Notes: generated from the sequence alone by a model not told the origin. A stretch of 64,000 nt of DNA from Acidihalobacter aeolianus (GCF_001753165.1 NZ_CP017448.1:2855183-2919182), one strand, 5' to 3'. Shown: positions 47,500 to 58,100, counted from the first letter of the stretch. A program made the numbers and translations.

Positions 47500-48891
47500 A
47501 TGTCCCTGCCTCGCCCGATGCTCGACGCACTTGCGGAGCTGCTGCCGGCAGAGGACCTGCTCACCGAGGCCGGCGACTGCTGGACCTACGGCTACGACAA
47601 CTCCAAGCGCCACGCGCCCCCGGATGCAGTGGCCTTCCCGCGCGAGCACGACCAGATTGTTGCCCTGGTCCGTCTGTGCAACGAGCACCGCGTGCCGATC
47701 ACCCCGCGCGGACGGGGCACCGGCACGACCGGTGCCACTGTGCCTTTGCGGGGCGGCCTGGTGCTGAGCCTGGAACGCATGGACCGCATCATCCGGGTCG
47801 ACCCGGACAACCGGCTTCTGATCGCGCAACCCGGGGTCACCAATCTGGCCGTGCAGCAGGCCGCTGCGGAACACGGATTTTTCTGGCCTCCCGACCCGAC
47901 CAGTGCGGCGGCCTGCACGTTGGGCGGCAACCTCGCCTACAACTCTGCAGGCCCGCGCGCGGTCAAGTACGGCACCCCGCGCGAGAATACCCTGGGCCTG
48001 CGCGCGGTCACCGGGGCCGGCGACAGCATCCGCACCGGCGTCATGACCACCAAGGGCGTGGTCGGCTACGACCTGACGCGCCTGATCATCGGCTCGGAAG
48101 GCACGCTGGCGATCATCACCGAGGCCGCACTCAAGCTCACCCCTAAACCTGCCGCCAAACGTACCCTGCAGGCGGTCTACGCCGACATGACGGCCGCCGC
48201 GCACGCCGTCGCCGCGATCATGGCCCAGCCGGTGGTTCCTTGCGCCCTCGAATTCATCGATGGTGCCGCCATCGAGATGATCCGCAGCTATTCGAAAGCG
48301 GAACTGCCCGCGGCAGCCGGCGCCCTGCTGATGATCGAGGTCGACGGCGCACCGGCAAGTCTCGACGAGGCCGTCGGCGAAGTCATGCGAGCCGCCGACG
48401 TCGAGGGGTGTCTGTCCGCCAAGGTCGCAGGCAGCCAGCAGGAAGTTGAAGCCCTCTGGGCCACCCGCAAGGCGCTTTCACCCGCGCTGCGCACCGTCGC
48501 GCCCAAGAAGATCAACGAAGACGTGGTCGTGCCTGTCTCGCACATCCCCAGCCTGATCGACGGCCTGCGCACGCTGGGGCGACGTCACGACATCACCATC
48601 GTGAACTTCGGCCATGCCGGCAACGGCAATATTCATGTCAACCTGCTGATCGATCCCGACGATCCAAGGCAGGCCGCCGCGGCCGAGGCCTGCCTGCAGG
48701 AAGTGTTCGAACTGGTGCTGAGTCTCGAGGGTACCCTGTCCGGCGAACACGGCATCGGGCTCGTGAAACGGGACTTCGTGTCACTGGAAATCGACGCGGC
48801 CACCCTGGCCCTGATGCGCGGAATCAAACACGAGTTCGATCCGCTGGGGCTACTCAATCCGGACAAGGCCCTGCCTGGCGCCGCTACTTGA
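47500..48891 (+). CDS. FAD-linked oxidase (GlcD / D-lactate dehydrogenase type)
   Basis: 463-residue flavoenzyme oxidising a 2-hydroxy acid (probably D-lactate or glycolate) to the keto acid and passing electrons to the respiratory chain. PCMH-type FAD domain with TPRGRGTGTTGATVP, TLGGNLAYNSAGPRAVKYG and GYDLTRLIIGSEGTLAIIT; the C-terminal domain has VNFGHAGNGNIHVNLL and GEHGIGLVK, which hold the catalytic and metal-binding histidines. Begins 4 bp after diaA, in the place usually held by dolP. Substrate cannot be read from sequence. Confidence 0.9.
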   Translation: MSLPRPMLDALAELLPAEDLLTEAGDCWTYGYDNSKRHAPPDAVAFPREHDQIVALVRLCNEHRVPITPRGRGTGTTGATVPLRGGLVLSLERMDRIIRVDPDNRLLIAQPGVTNLAVQQAAAEHGFFWPPDPTSAAACTLGGNLAYNSAGPRAVKYGTPRENTLGLRAVTGAGDSIRTGVMTTKGVVGYDLTRLIIGSEGTLAIITEAALKLTPKPAAKRTLQAVYADMTAAAHAVAAIMAQPVVPCALEFIDGAAIEMIRSYSKAELPAAAGALLMIEVDGAPASLDEAVGEVMRAADVEGCLSAKVAGSQQEVEALWATRKALSPALRTVAPKKINEDVVVPVSHIPSLIDGLRTLGRRHDITIVNFGHAGNGNIHVNLLIDPDDPRQAAAAEACLQEVFELVLSLEGTLSGEHGIGLVKRDFVSLEIDAATLALMRGIKHEFDPLGLLNPDKALPGAAT

Positions 48892-49303
48892 CCACCCGCA
48901 GGCCCGGGCGCCCACCGCCTTCGGGTTTGGACGGAGACCTTTCGGCGCCGCCCCCATCGCCGGGCGGCGGCGTTTCATCCTCGCCGAACATCATGCCCTG
49001 ACCGTTCTCGCGCGAATACACGGCCATGACCCGGTGTACGGGCACGAAAATCTCCTGTGCGCGGCCACCGAAACGGGCACTGAAGCTGATGTAGTCGTCG
49101 CCCAGATTCAACGCCTCGACCGCCTGCGGGGCAACATTCAGAACGATGCGGCCGTCCTGCACATACTGCACGGGCACCTGTACATCGTCGCCGCTGGCAT
49201 CCACCAGCATATGCGGAGTGTGGTTGTTGTCGACGACCCACTGATAAATGGCGCGGACCAAATACGGGCGACTGGAGGTCATTGGATCTGGCACTGAAGT
49301 CAT
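48884..49303 (-). CDS. sspB: ClpXP adaptor SspB
   Basis: Adaptor delivering ssrA-tagged peptides to ClpXP. 139 residues: N-terminal fold YLVRAIYQWVVDNNHTPHMLVDA through FSARFGGRAQEIFVPVHRVMAVYSRENGQGM, a Pro/Gly-rich flexible linker, and the C-terminal ClpX-binding peptide PGLRVVK. A start at 49282 (MTSSRPYL) matches homologues better than 49303. Follows sspA by 5 bp and overlaps the convergent oxidase gene by 8 bases. Confidence 0.95.
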   Translation of the reverse strand: MTSVPDPMTSSRPYLVRAIYQWVVDNNHTPHMLVDASGDDVQVPVQYVQDGRIVLNVAPQAVEALNLGDDYISFSARFGGRAQEIFVPVHRVMAVYSRENGQGMMFGEDETPPPGDGGGAERSPSKPEGGGRPGLRVVK

Positions 49304-49308
49304 GGCGT

Positions 49309-49938
49309 TCAGGCAATCATCTCGCGTTCGATGTCACTCAAGCTGATGCGTACCGCCTGGCGGGCAAACACGCGCGCGCTGTAGTCGGTAATGGCCTTGG
49401 CGGCCGGCGGGAGTTGGATACCCAGCGCCCCGAGCCGCCACAGCACCGGAATCACCGAACAATCGACAAGGCTGAAATCCTCGCCGAACAGATACGGTCT
49501 TGCTTCCATGAACAGGGGCGTTGCGGACAGCACGCTTTCCCGCAGCATCTTGCGCAAGCGTGGCTGTTGTTTTTTGTCGGCCCCGACCAGTTCCCCCAGC
49601 AGCTGGTACCAGTCGCGCTCGACCCGGTACATCAGGAGACGGGCCTTGGCTCTGGCAACTGGATCCACCGGCATCAATGGCGGATGCGGTAAGCGCTCGT
49701 CGAGATATTCGATGATCACGCGGGCATCGTAAAGCACGAGGTCGCGATCGACGAGCGTGGGCACGGAGTTGTAGGGATTCAGATCGACCAGATCCTCGGG
49801 CTTGCTGCTCGGATCGATATGGATAACATCGGCGGTAACGTCCTTCTCCGCGAGCACGATCCGCGTGCGGTGGCTGTCCGGACAATCCGGATCCGAAAAC
49901 AGCGTCATCACCGAGCGGCGGTTGGCGACCAGACTCAT
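49309..49938 (-). CDS. sspA: Stringent starvation protein A, SspA
   Basis: GST-fold protein that binds RNA polymerase and helps bacteria survive starvation and acid stress. 209 residues: N-terminal thioredoxin-like domain (MTLFSDPDCPDSHRTRIVLAEK, NPYNSVPTLVDRDLVLYDARVIIEYLDER) then a helical GST C domain. Normally it follows petABC; here only a cytochrome c1 remnant lies upstream. Confidence 0.95.
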   Translation of the reverse strand: MSLVANRRSVMTLFSDPDCPDSHRTRIVLAEKDVTADVIHIDPSSKPEDLVDLNPYNSVPTLVDRDLVLYDARVIIEYLDERLPHPPLMPVDPVARAKARLLMYRVERDWYQLLGELVGADKKQQPRLRKMLRESVLSATPLFMEARPYLFGEDFSLVDCSVIPVLWRLGALGIQLPPAAKAITDYSARVFARQAVRISLSDIEREMIA

Positions 49939-50035
49939 CTCTTCACTCCGTCGTCAGGCGGTCACGTCGGCCGAACGCCGCCTGTCCGAAATCGCCGCGC
50001 CGGCGCGTGCTCCGCACGCCCGACGTGCGCCCGAT

Positions 50036-50607
50036 TCAGTGCCGCACGTCCTTCCAGTATTCCTTCTTCAGCGAGTATGACACCACAAACAAAAGGCCGA
50101 TGAATGCCAGCACGTAGATACCCAGTCGCCGACGTTCGAGTTGCCTGGGTTCGCCCACGTATGACAGAAACGCCACCACATCACGGGCCATGTGCTCATA
50201 CCCACATGGGTCATTGTACCCGCCTACGCCATATTCAGGTGATCCACCTGCGTTGCATCGCCGCATCTGCCAGGGCACACCCGGCATGCCCACATTCGGG
50301 AAGGCTAGATTATTACTGCCCGCAGGACGCGGCGCCGAACCCGCGCTTGGCGTCCTACTAAAGTATGGTCACATGCACCTTATCGTCGATCTTGTACCTA
50401 CTGAAAATCAGATTCTCCCGAATTTGTGCGGGCGTCAACCCCAGCTGCTCAAGATGATTGTAACGGACTGCAGACAGGGTGTGGCAGCTCAGACAGCAAT
50501 TCACGAAACACCTCGCGCTGCCCGGGACCCACGACACGGCCTGGCAGATCGACATCGACACGCCTCTGCAAGCATTCTCACAAGAACCTTTCCAAGGCCT
50601 TGTTCAT
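50036..50607 (-). pseudogene. petC: Broken cytochrome c1 gene (petC remnant)
   Basis: Pieces of the membrane cytochrome c1 of the bc1 complex remain. The N-terminal piece keeps the haem site CLSCH and the conserved RYN...LGLTPAQIRENL stretch (50561 down to about 50360). The C-terminal piece keeps GSNNLAFPNVGMP, DVVAFLSYVGEP, the membrane anchor and SLKKEYWKDV (down to 50036). Between them are two stops (TAGTAG), a frame change, and loss of the region with WFGxxPPDLS to YxDPS. A further frameshift lies before the haem motif. The upper limit is uncertain. petA and petB are absent from the locus. Confidence 0.88.
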
Positions 50608-50697
50608 GATCCGGGCAAGGTCTAATAAACTGCGCGGGGAGCAAGGCGTTTACTTAAAGTGTTGTTTTTGGATTTGGGGCATCAGGAGGGCTTAGCT

Positions 50698-51024
50698 TTA
50701 CTTGGCTATTCCAAGAAATAGGGCAAGACTGCGCTCAACCGCCACCATGTTCTCGGTTTCAAGGTGGCCCACGACAGTACCGATTTTGTCCTTCCTGATC
50801 GTAATGGGTTTATCCACCATGATCTGAGAAGGCTTTCTTTAGCCGTTTTTCGCACTGGGTTCAATGGCGAGTCGAAACAGCGGGGCTTCGATCAAGGTGC
50901 TGGATACAGGCAAGATCGTCAGTGTATCCAGGGCGTCAACCTGGCCTACCTGGATAACCAGTGCCGATCGAGGTTTGCCGAATTCCCCCTGTATGGCGAC
51001 TGTGACCAGATCACCACGCCTCAC
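50698..51024 (-). pseudogene. MazF/PemK-family toxin gene with an in-frame stop
   Basis: The full frame would encode a 108-residue MazF-like endoribonuclease: MRRGDLVTVAIQGEFGKPR at the start and RKPSQIMVDK and LALFLGIAK at the end. One TAA at 50839-50841 interrupts it after AKNG, where related toxins read NGLRKPSQ, so a single base change from a Leu codon (TTA) explains it. The remaining frame is intact to the TAA at 50698. The 61-residue product would lack the C-terminal half. The start overlaps the antitoxin stop by 4 bases. Confidence 0.85.
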
Positions 51025-51239
51025 TCGGCCCAGCCTTCCAGGTCGGACACGCTTTCATTCATGAGCTGCTGCAGCTCTGCATCTTCAGCATCTGTTCTGG
51101 TGGCCAGCAGGCATTGACGCCGACACGCTGCAGCAAATCCTCTTCGACGGGTATCGGGGACCCATAACTGAACCGGCCGCAAGCCCGCCTTGCGCAGCGA
51201 CTCCCGATGTTTTTGTACGCGTGAATTAACCGTGCTCAT
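51021..51239 (-). CDS. MazE-like antitoxin (DUF3018 type)
   Basis: 72-residue antitoxin: RVQKHRESLRKAGLRPVQLWVPDTRR at the N-terminus (DNA-binding half) and an acidic toxin-binding tail ending DLEGWAE. AGG lies six bases before the ATG. The following toxin gene overlaps by ATGA, the standard coupled TA layout. The antitoxin frame itself is intact. Confidence 0.88.
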   Translation of the reverse strand: MSTVNSRVQKHRESLRKAGLRPVQLWVPDTRRRGFAAACRRQCLLATRTDAEDAELQQLMNESVSDLEGWAE

Positions 51240-51269
51240 GTTTTACCTGCTTAGATTTGTTACATGCAA

Positions 51270-51317
51270 CTTTGGTAAAAGTATAGGCAGGCACAGCAAA
51301 CCACACTTTAGGTAAAC
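51270..51317 (-). promoter_or_regulatory. Promoter/operator region of the mazEF-like module
   Basis: A -10-like TATACT (minus strand, 51280-51285) is bracketed by two similar boxes on the plus strand, CTTTGGTAAAAG (51270-51281) and CTTTAGGTAAAC (51306-51317); an inverted TTTTACC sits at 51241-51247 next to the start codon. Such repeats fit autoregulation by an antitoxin-toxin complex. No clear -35 is seen. Confidence 0.45.
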
Positions 51318-51364
51318 GCCTTACGCGGAGAGGGGATACAGGTTCACATGCAGGGACCTGTATT

Positions 51365-52114
51365 TCAGACGGGGTTGTCGATATCCACGAAGCGGTGTTC
51401 CAGACCAAAGCGCTGGGCAAGGTGTTCACCCAGGGCCAGAACGCCGTAGCGCTCTGTCGCGTGGTGTCCGGCTGCAATGTAATGCACGCCGGCCTCTCTG
51501 GCCAGGTGTACGGTCTGTTCCGAAATCTCACCGCTGAGAAAGACCTGCGCGCCCAGGCTGATCGCCCGCTCCAAATAGCTCTGCGCGGCTCCGGTGCACC
51601 AGGCGACGCGTTCGATGCGCTCGTCCCCGGCCTCGATCCACTGCGGCTCGCGGCCAAGCACATCGGCCACACGTTCCACCAGGGTCCGGATCGTCTGCGG
51701 TTCATCGGGACGTCCGAATGAGCCGACCCCTTCAGGAGTGAGCGGAGTCTCCGCAAGCCAGCCAAGGCGCATGGCCAGTTGCGCGTTGTTGCCCACCTCG
51801 GGGTGGGCGTCCAGTGGCAGATGGTAGGCGATCAGGTTCAGGTCATGCCCCAGCAAGGTCTTCAGCCGCTTCCTACGGATGCCGGAGATCACCGGTGACT
51901 CGCCGCGCCAGAAATAGCCGTGATGCACCAACACGGCGTCCGCCTTCCAGTCGAGCGCCGCATCGAGCAGGGCCTGCGACGCGGTCACCCCGGTCAGCAG
52001 GCGCCCGATCTCCGGGCGACCTTCGATCTGCAGGCCGTTGGGCGCGTAATCGCGGAACCGGCCGACATCAAGATAGGCATCGGCATAGCTGCACAGCTCG
52101 GTCAGATTCACCAT
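51365..52114 (-). CDS. NIF3/YbgI-family metal-binding protein
   Basis: 249-residue protein of the NIF3 family, a dimetal fold often annotated as GTP cyclohydrolase I type 2; physiological role unsettled. Metal-binding motifs: VLVHHGYFWRGE near residue 63 and the C-terminal HHATERYG. Family starts (LCSYADAYLDVGRFRDYAPNGLQIEG) match. Lies 21 bp after hisD in the same direction; in related genomes it precedes petABC. Confidence 0.92.
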   Translation of the reverse strand: MVNLTELCSYADAYLDVGRFRDYAPNGLQIEGRPEIGRLLTGVTASQALLDAALDWKADAVLVHHGYFWRGESPVISGIRRKRLKTLLGHDLNLIAYHLPLDAHPEVGNNAQLAMRLGWLAETPLTPEGVGSFGRPDEPQTIRTLVERVADVLGREPQWIEAGDERIERVAWCTGAAQSYLERAISLGAQVFLSGEISEQTVHLAREAGVHYIAAGHHATERYGVLALGEHLAQRFGLEHRFVDIDNPV

Positions 52115-52135
52115 GCGCGTGTCCGCCCGGGAGGT

Positions 52136-53446
52136 TCAGTCCTTTTGGTCGGACAGGCGGTATTCGGCCGAACGCGCATGGGCGATCAGGCCCTCGCCGC
52201 GCGCGAGCACCGAGGCCGTCTGCCCGAGCACACCCGCTCCTTCCGCGGAGCAACGGATGATGCTCGCGCGCTTCTGGAAGTCATACACGCCCAGCGGCGA
52301 AGAAAAACGCGCCGTGCGCGAGGTCGGCAGCACGTGATTCGGCCCGGCACAGTAGTCGCCCAGGGCTTCGGCGGTATAACGCCCCAGAAACATGGCTCCG
52401 GCGTGATGGATGCGCGCCGCCAGCGCATCCGGCTCGGCCACGGAAAGCTCGAGATGCTCGGGCGCGATGTGGTTGGCCAGCGCCACGGCCTCGTCCATGT
52501 CACGTACCCGGATCAGCGCACCGCGCACGCGCAGCGACGTGCGGATGATGTCCGCACGCGGCATCTCGGCCAGCAGTTCGTCCATCGCCGCGGCGACACG
52601 GTCGATGTAATCGGCGTCCGGACACAGCATGATCGCCTGTGCGTCCTCGTCGTGCTCGGCCTGGGAAAACAGATCGACGGCGATCCAGTCCGGATCGGTC
52701 TGCCCGTCGCACACGATCAGGATTTCGGAGGGGCCGGCGATCATGTCGATGCCCACGGTGCCGTAGACCTGGCGCTTGGCGGCCGCCACGTAGATATTCC
52801 CTGGCCCCACGATCTTGTCGACCGCGGGCACGGTTTCGGTACCGTAGGCCAGCGCGGCAACGGCCTGCGCGCCGCCGATGGTAAAGACGCGATCGACGCC
52901 TGCGACGGCCGCCGCAGCGAGCACCAGTTCGTTGAACTCGCCGCCCGGGGCCGGCACCACCATGATCAGTTCGCCCACCCCGGCCACCTTCGCCGGAACG
53001 GCGTTCATCAGCACGGAGGAGGGATAGGCCGCCTTGCCGCCGGGGACATAGAGGCCGACCCGGTCGAGCGGGCTGACCTGTTGGCCGAGCACCGTGCCAT
53101 CGGCTTCGGTGTATTCCCAGGACTCCAGTCGCTGGCGTTCGGCATAGGCCCGGATGCGCTCGGCAGCCAGATGCAAGGCTTCGCGCTGTGCCGACGGCAG
53201 GCTATCCAGCGCCTGTGCCAGACGCTCTGCAGGCACCTCGAGATCGCTGCCGCGATCCAGCACCAGGCGATCGAAACGGGCCGTGTATTCGAGCAAGGCG
53301 GCATCGCCGCGTTCACGCACGGCGCCGAGTATCTCGTTGACGATGGAGATAACGCCTTCGTCGGCCACGCTTTCCCAGGTCAGCAGCGCGTCCAGACGCG
53401 AAGCGAATTCGGCATCTCGGCTGTCGAGTCGATGGATTTCGGGCAT
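52136..53446 (-). CDS. hisD: Histidinol dehydrogenase
   Basis: Zinc- and NAD-dependent enzyme for the last two oxidation steps of histidine synthesis. 436 residues from ATG 53446; motifs [48 protein letters not shown] and [21 protein letters not shown], with the zinc and catalytic residues in QAEHDEDAQ and AIAPEHLEL-like (HIAPEHLEL) segments. Directly follows the DAHP synthase gene. Confidence 0.97.
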   Translation of the reverse strand: MPEIHRLDSRDAEFASRLDALLTWESVADEGVISIVNEILGAVRERGDAALLEYTARFDRLVLDRGSDLEVPAERLAQALDSLPSAQREALHLAAERIRAYAERQRLESWEYTEADGTVLGQQVSPLDRVGLYVPGGKAAYPSSVLMNAVPAKVAGVGELIMVVPAPGGEFNELVLAAAAVAGVDRVFTIGGAQAVAALAYGTETVPAVDKIVGPGNIYVAAAKRQVYGTVGIDMIAGPSEILIVCDGQTDPDWIAVDLFSQAEHDEDAQAIMLCPDADYIDRVAAAMDELLAEMPRADIIRTSLRVRGALIRVRDMDEAVALANHIAPEHLELSVAEPDALAARIHHAGAMFLGRYTAEALGDYCAGPNHVLPTSRTARFSSPLGVYDFQKRASIIRCSAEGAGVLGQTASVLARGEGLIAHARSAEYRLSDQKD

Positions 53447-53486
53447 ATCGAAACCTCGCTTTGGGTAGTACCGGCCGAAACCGCGT

Positions 53487-54569
53487 TCAGCCGAGCTGCT
53501 GTTGTCGGCGATGGGACTTCCTGCGCATGGCGACCGATTCCGCCAGTTCACACAGCGTTTGCTCCGTCGAATCCCAGCCTAGGCAAGCATCGGTGATGCT
53601 CTGGCCATAGGTCAGCTCCTGGCCGGGCACGACGTCCTGCCGGCCCGCAACCAGATGGCTTTCGATCATTACGCCCATGATCGCCTCGCTGCCACTGGCA
53701 ATCTGCTCGCCTAGCGTGCGGGCGACCTCGACCTGACGTTCGGCCTGCTTGTGACTGTTGGCATGGCTGCAATCGACCATCAGGCGCGGGGGCAGTCCGA
53801 CCTTAATCAGGCGCTCGGCAACCGTCTGCACGCTTTCGGCGTCGTAATTCGGCCCACGGGATCCGCCGCGCAGAATCAAATGGCAGTCCTCGTTTCCGGT
53901 CGTCGTGTAGATCGCCGAACGCCCAGCCTTGGTCAGCGACAAAAAGTGATGCGGCTGCATGGCCGAGCGGATCGCATCGATGGCAATCTGCACGCCGCCA
54001 TCGGTCCCGTTCTTGAAGCCGACCGGGCAGGACAGTCCGGAAGCCAACTCACGGTGCACCTGACTTTCCGTGGTGCGCGCCCCGATGGCCCCCCAGCTCA
54101 CCAGATCGGAAATGTATTGCGGACTGATGATGTCGAGGTATTCGGTCGCCGCCGGCATGCCCATGTCCGACAGTTCCAGCAACAGTCGTCGCGCCACTCG
54201 CAGACCGAGATCGATCTGGAAGCTGTTGTCCAGGTTGGGGTCGTTGATCAACCCCTTCCAACCAACGGTGGTGCGCGGCTTTTCGAAATACACGCGCATG
54301 ACCAGCAGCAGATCTTCGCTCAGAGCCTCGCGAAGGCGTAGCAGGCGCCCGGCATACTCTTTGGCCGCCTCGGGATCGTGAATCGAGCAGGGACCGACCA
54401 CGACCAGCAGCCGGTCATCGGCCCCGGTGAGTAGATCATGGATCTGGCGCCGGGTCTCGAAGACAAGGCGGGCGCCCTCATCCGTGAGCGGCAGTTCCTC
54501 GCGAACCGTCGCCGGCGTGCTCACCTCATGGATGGCCTGTATCCGTAGATCTTCAGTCTGATAGCGCAT
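53487..54569 (-). CDS. 3-deoxy-7-phosphoheptulonate (DAHP) synthase, class I
   Basis: First enzyme of the shikimate pathway, condensing PEP and erythrose-4-phosphate. 360 residues of the AroF/G/H type: [55 protein letters not shown] and the metal motif VDCSHANS. The N-terminal arm ([11 protein letters not shown]) is present, so it is probably feedback-regulated, but which amino acid inhibits it cannot be read. ATG 54569 has AGGA upstream. It sits between hisG and hisD, which normally adjoin. Confidence 0.95.
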   Translation of the reverse strand: MRYQTEDLRIQAIHEVSTPATVREELPLTDEGARLVFETRRQIHDLLTGADDRLLVVVGPCSIHDPEAAKEYAGRLLRLREALSEDLLLVMRVYFEKPRTTVGWKGLINDPNLDNSFQIDLGLRVARRLLLELSDMGMPAATEYLDIISPQYISDLVSWGAIGARTTESQVHRELASGLSCPVGFKNGTDGGVQIAIDAIRSAMQPHHFLSLTKAGRSAIYTTTGNEDCHLILRGGSRGPNYDAESVQTVAERLIKVGLPPRLMVDCSHANSHKQAERQVEVARTLGEQIASGSEAIMGVMIESHLVAGRQDVVPGQELTYGQSITDACLGWDSTEQTLCELAESVAMRRKSHRRQQQLG

Positions 54570-54673
54570 GACTTTCCTGCTGCCCGGCCCTGCCCTCGCA
54601 AGCCACGGCGCGACTCGCACCGATCAAGTGCCGTTTTGGTCCCGAGAGTACCATGAATGCGTGCGCGACGGCT

Positions 54674-55327
54674 TTATTCAAGTACGTCACCGTGCTCACT
54701 CTCTACCGCCTCCCGCAGCTGCTCGATGATGCGCTGAACCCGCCGATGCTTCATTTTCATCGAGGCCTTGTTCACGATCAGTCGCGAACTGATCTGGGCC
54801 ATGTCCTCCCATGGCACCAGACCATTTGCGCGCAAGGTATTGCCGGTATCGACCAGATCGACGATACAGTCGGCCAGCCCTACCAGAGGCGCCAGCTCCA
54901 TCGAGCCGTACAACTTGATGATCTCGACCTGACGCCCCTGGGCGGCAAAGTGCGCGTGCGCGCTATTGACGAACTTGGTCGCCACACGCAGGCGCCGGCT
55001 GCCGGCATACCCTCCGGGCAGGCCCGCGACCACCATGCGGCAGCGCGCGATGCGCAAGTCCAGCGGTTCGTAGATACCCTCGCCGCCATGCTCCATCAGC
55101 ACATCCTTGCCTGCGACACCGAGATCTGCCGCCCCGTAGCGCACATAGGTCGGTACGTCGGTTGCCCGGATGATGACGAGCTTCACGCTGGAGTCGTTGG
55201 TATCGAGAATCAGTTTGCGACTGGTTTCCGGGTCGTCCGTTGGGACGATACCGGCAGCGGCAAGCAACGGCAGCGTATCCTTGAAGATACGTCCCTTGGA
55301 CAGTGCGATCGTCAGCGTTTCGCTCAT
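54674..55327 (-). CDS. hisG: ATP phosphoribosyltransferase, short form HisG
   Basis: Committed step of histidine synthesis. At 217 residues it is the short form, which lacks the C-terminal regulatory domain and needs the HisZ subunit (not in this window). Motifs: [40 protein letters not shown]. Lies 4 bp after murA. Confidence 0.96.
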   Translation of the reverse strand: MSETLTIALSKGRIFKDTLPLLAAAGIVPTDDPETSRKLILDTNDSSVKLVIIRATDVPTYVRYGAADLGVAGKDVLMEHGGEGIYEPLDLRIARCRMVVAGLPGGYAGSRRLRVATKFVNSAHAHFAAQGRQVEIIKLYGSMELAPLVGLADCIVDLVDTGNTLRANGLVPWEDMAQISSRLIVNKASMKMKHRRVQRIIEQLREAVESEHGDVLE

Positions 55328-55331
55328 GCGT

Positions 55332-56591
<1,260 letters not shown>

Positions 56592-56675
56592 CTAAGACCG
56601 TGTCTCCGGGGCATTCGGCCGCCGGCTCTGCAGAAAAGGGCGCTGATCTTACCGCATCGACGCCGTCGGGGGCAG

Positions 56676-56990
56676 TCAGGCCTGGGGCGACACGGCGGGG
56701 AACAGGGATTCGAGATCGCTCACGTCGACGATCACGCGCATCGATTCCGGCAGGTCGGCAAATCGAATACGTCCGCCGGCCGCCCGTGCAGCGCGCATAC
56801 CGGCCACCAGGCAAGCAACGGCGGCACTGTCCGCGTGAGTCACTCCAGCGAGGGAGACATCCGTATCCCCACCGCCTGCCGCAAGCCTCGCCAACGCAGG
56901 CCAAACTGTCGGCACACTGGCCACGTTCAAAGGCCCGCTAATCCGGTAACGACCCTCACCCGCAGTTTCGAGCCTTGCCGCCTCGTTCAT
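56676..56990 (-). CDS. mlaB: MlaB-like STAS-domain protein
   Basis: 104-residue cytoplasmic STAS subunit that stabilises and activates the MlaFEDB ABC transporter. A single domain of alternating strands and helices with THADSAAVACLV, the STAS phospho-loop region. Overlaps mlaC by 4 bases at the end of the operon. Confidence 0.88.
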   Translation of the reverse strand: MNEAARLETAGEGRYRISGPLNVASVPTVWPALARLAAGGGDTDVSLAGVTHADSAAVACLVAGMRAARAAGGRIRFADLPESMRVIVDVSDLESLFPAVSPQA

Positions 56991-57622
56991 GAGGCAGACG
57001 CCTTGTTGTTGGCCTCATTCTGCTTGGCCAGGCGCTGGATCAGTGCCTGCAGACTGGTCTGGGCGATCTCCTGACCGAAGGTGCTGCGGTAGTTCGTGAC
57101 CAGGCTCAACCCCGAGATGGTGATGTCGTAGACCTTCCAGCCCTGCGGGGTCTTCAGCAGGCTGTAGTCGACCGCCAGTGGCTGCTGGCCGCTGCGCACC
57201 ACCTGGGTATAGACGGTCGCGAAGGGGTCACTGACCGTATCCCGGTTGGTCAGGAAGCGGACCTTGCTGTCGGCGTACTCGGTCAGGGACTTGGCATAGG
57301 TGTGAATCAGCAGCAGCTTGAACTGCTCGACGAAGGCCTTGCGCTGCTCCGGGGTTGCGGTGCGCCAGTATCGGCCCAGTACGAGCCGCGCCGAGGCGTC
57401 AACATCCACCGCCGGCAAGATGATCCCAGAAACCAGGTGATTTACATATTTGGGCGACGCCAGCTCGGCCTTGGTATGCGAGTGCAGCGCATCCAGGGTT
57501 TTGTTCACTGCGGTCTGGACCACTTCCAGAGGGTCCTGCGTGGTGCCTGCCCAGGCAGCGGGGACGGCGGCAGCCATCAGCAGACACGTCGTTGCGAACA
57601 ATTTGATCAGACGATCGATCAT
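56987..57622 (-). CDS. mlaC: Phospholipid-binding periplasmic protein MlaC
   Basis: Periplasmic carrier that ferries phospholipid between the MlaA complex in the outer membrane and MlaFEDB in the inner membrane. 211 residues with a signal peptide ending AAWA, then the Tol_Tol_Ttg2 fold (LGRYWRTATPEQRKAFVEQFK, YAKSLTEYADSKV, VYDITISGLSLVTNYRS). Confidence 0.95.
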   Translation of the reverse strand: MIDRLIKLFATTCLLMAAAVPAAWAGTTQDPLEVVQTAVNKTLDALHSHTKAELASPKYVNHLVSGIILPAVDVDASARLVLGRYWRTATPEQRKAFVEQFKLLLIHTYAKSLTEYADSKVRFLTNRDTVSDPFATVYTQVVRSGQQPLAVDYSLLKTPQGWKVYDITISGLSLVTNYRSTFGQEIAQTSLQALIQRLAKQNEANNKASAS

Positions 57623-57641
57623 GCGTGGTCCTCCGTTAGCT

Positions 57642-58100
57642 TCACTTCGAGGTGAGTTTGACCATCAGCTGGCCGATGATCTTCTCCAGTACCACGGCCG
57701 ATTGCGTGTATTGGATCCGACTGCCGTTCTTGAGCACCTGTTCGGAAGCGCCCGGCGACAATGAAATGTACTGCGCTCCCAGCAGGCCTGCGGTGTAGAT
57801 GCTCGCCGAGGTATCCACGGGAAAATCGTGATACTTGTCGTTGATGCTCATGGTCACCTTGGCCTCGAAATTCTTGGCGTCATACTGGATCGAATCCACC
57901 CGCCCGACCTGAACCCCCGCTGCGGTAACCGGCGAATTCACCTTCAGGCCGCCGATGTCGTTGAAGTAGGCGTACACCTTGTAGCCGTTGCCGCCGCTGA
58001 AGTCGGTCAGGTTGCTCACCTTCATGGCCAGCACGAGGAGAGCCAGACAACCGGCCGCCACGAACAGGCCGACGAGGATTTCGATCGAACGCGTGTTCAT
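57642..58100 (-). CDS. mlaD: MCE-domain protein MlaD
   Basis: Inner-membrane-anchored MCE protein that forms the hexameric ring through which phospholipid passes. 152 residues: N-terminal membrane helix (IEILVGLFVAAGCLALLVLAM), MCE domain starting VYAYFNDIGGLKVNSPVTAAGVQVGRV, and a C-terminal helix (VVLEKIIGQLMVKL). Confidence 0.97.
   Translation of the reverse strand: MNTRSIEILVGLFVAAGCLALLVLAMKVSNLTDFSGGNGYKVYAYFNDIGGLKVNSPVTAAGVQVGRVDSIQYDAKNFEAKVTMSINDKYHDFPVDTSASIYTAGLLGAQYISLSPGASEQVLKNGSRIQYTQSAVVLEKIIGQLMVKLTSK

Noticed and set aside
50005-50019. GCGTGC-TCC-GCACGC hairpin between petC remnant and sspA
   Set aside because: Six-base stem in GC-rich sequence without a T tract; not enough for a terminator call.
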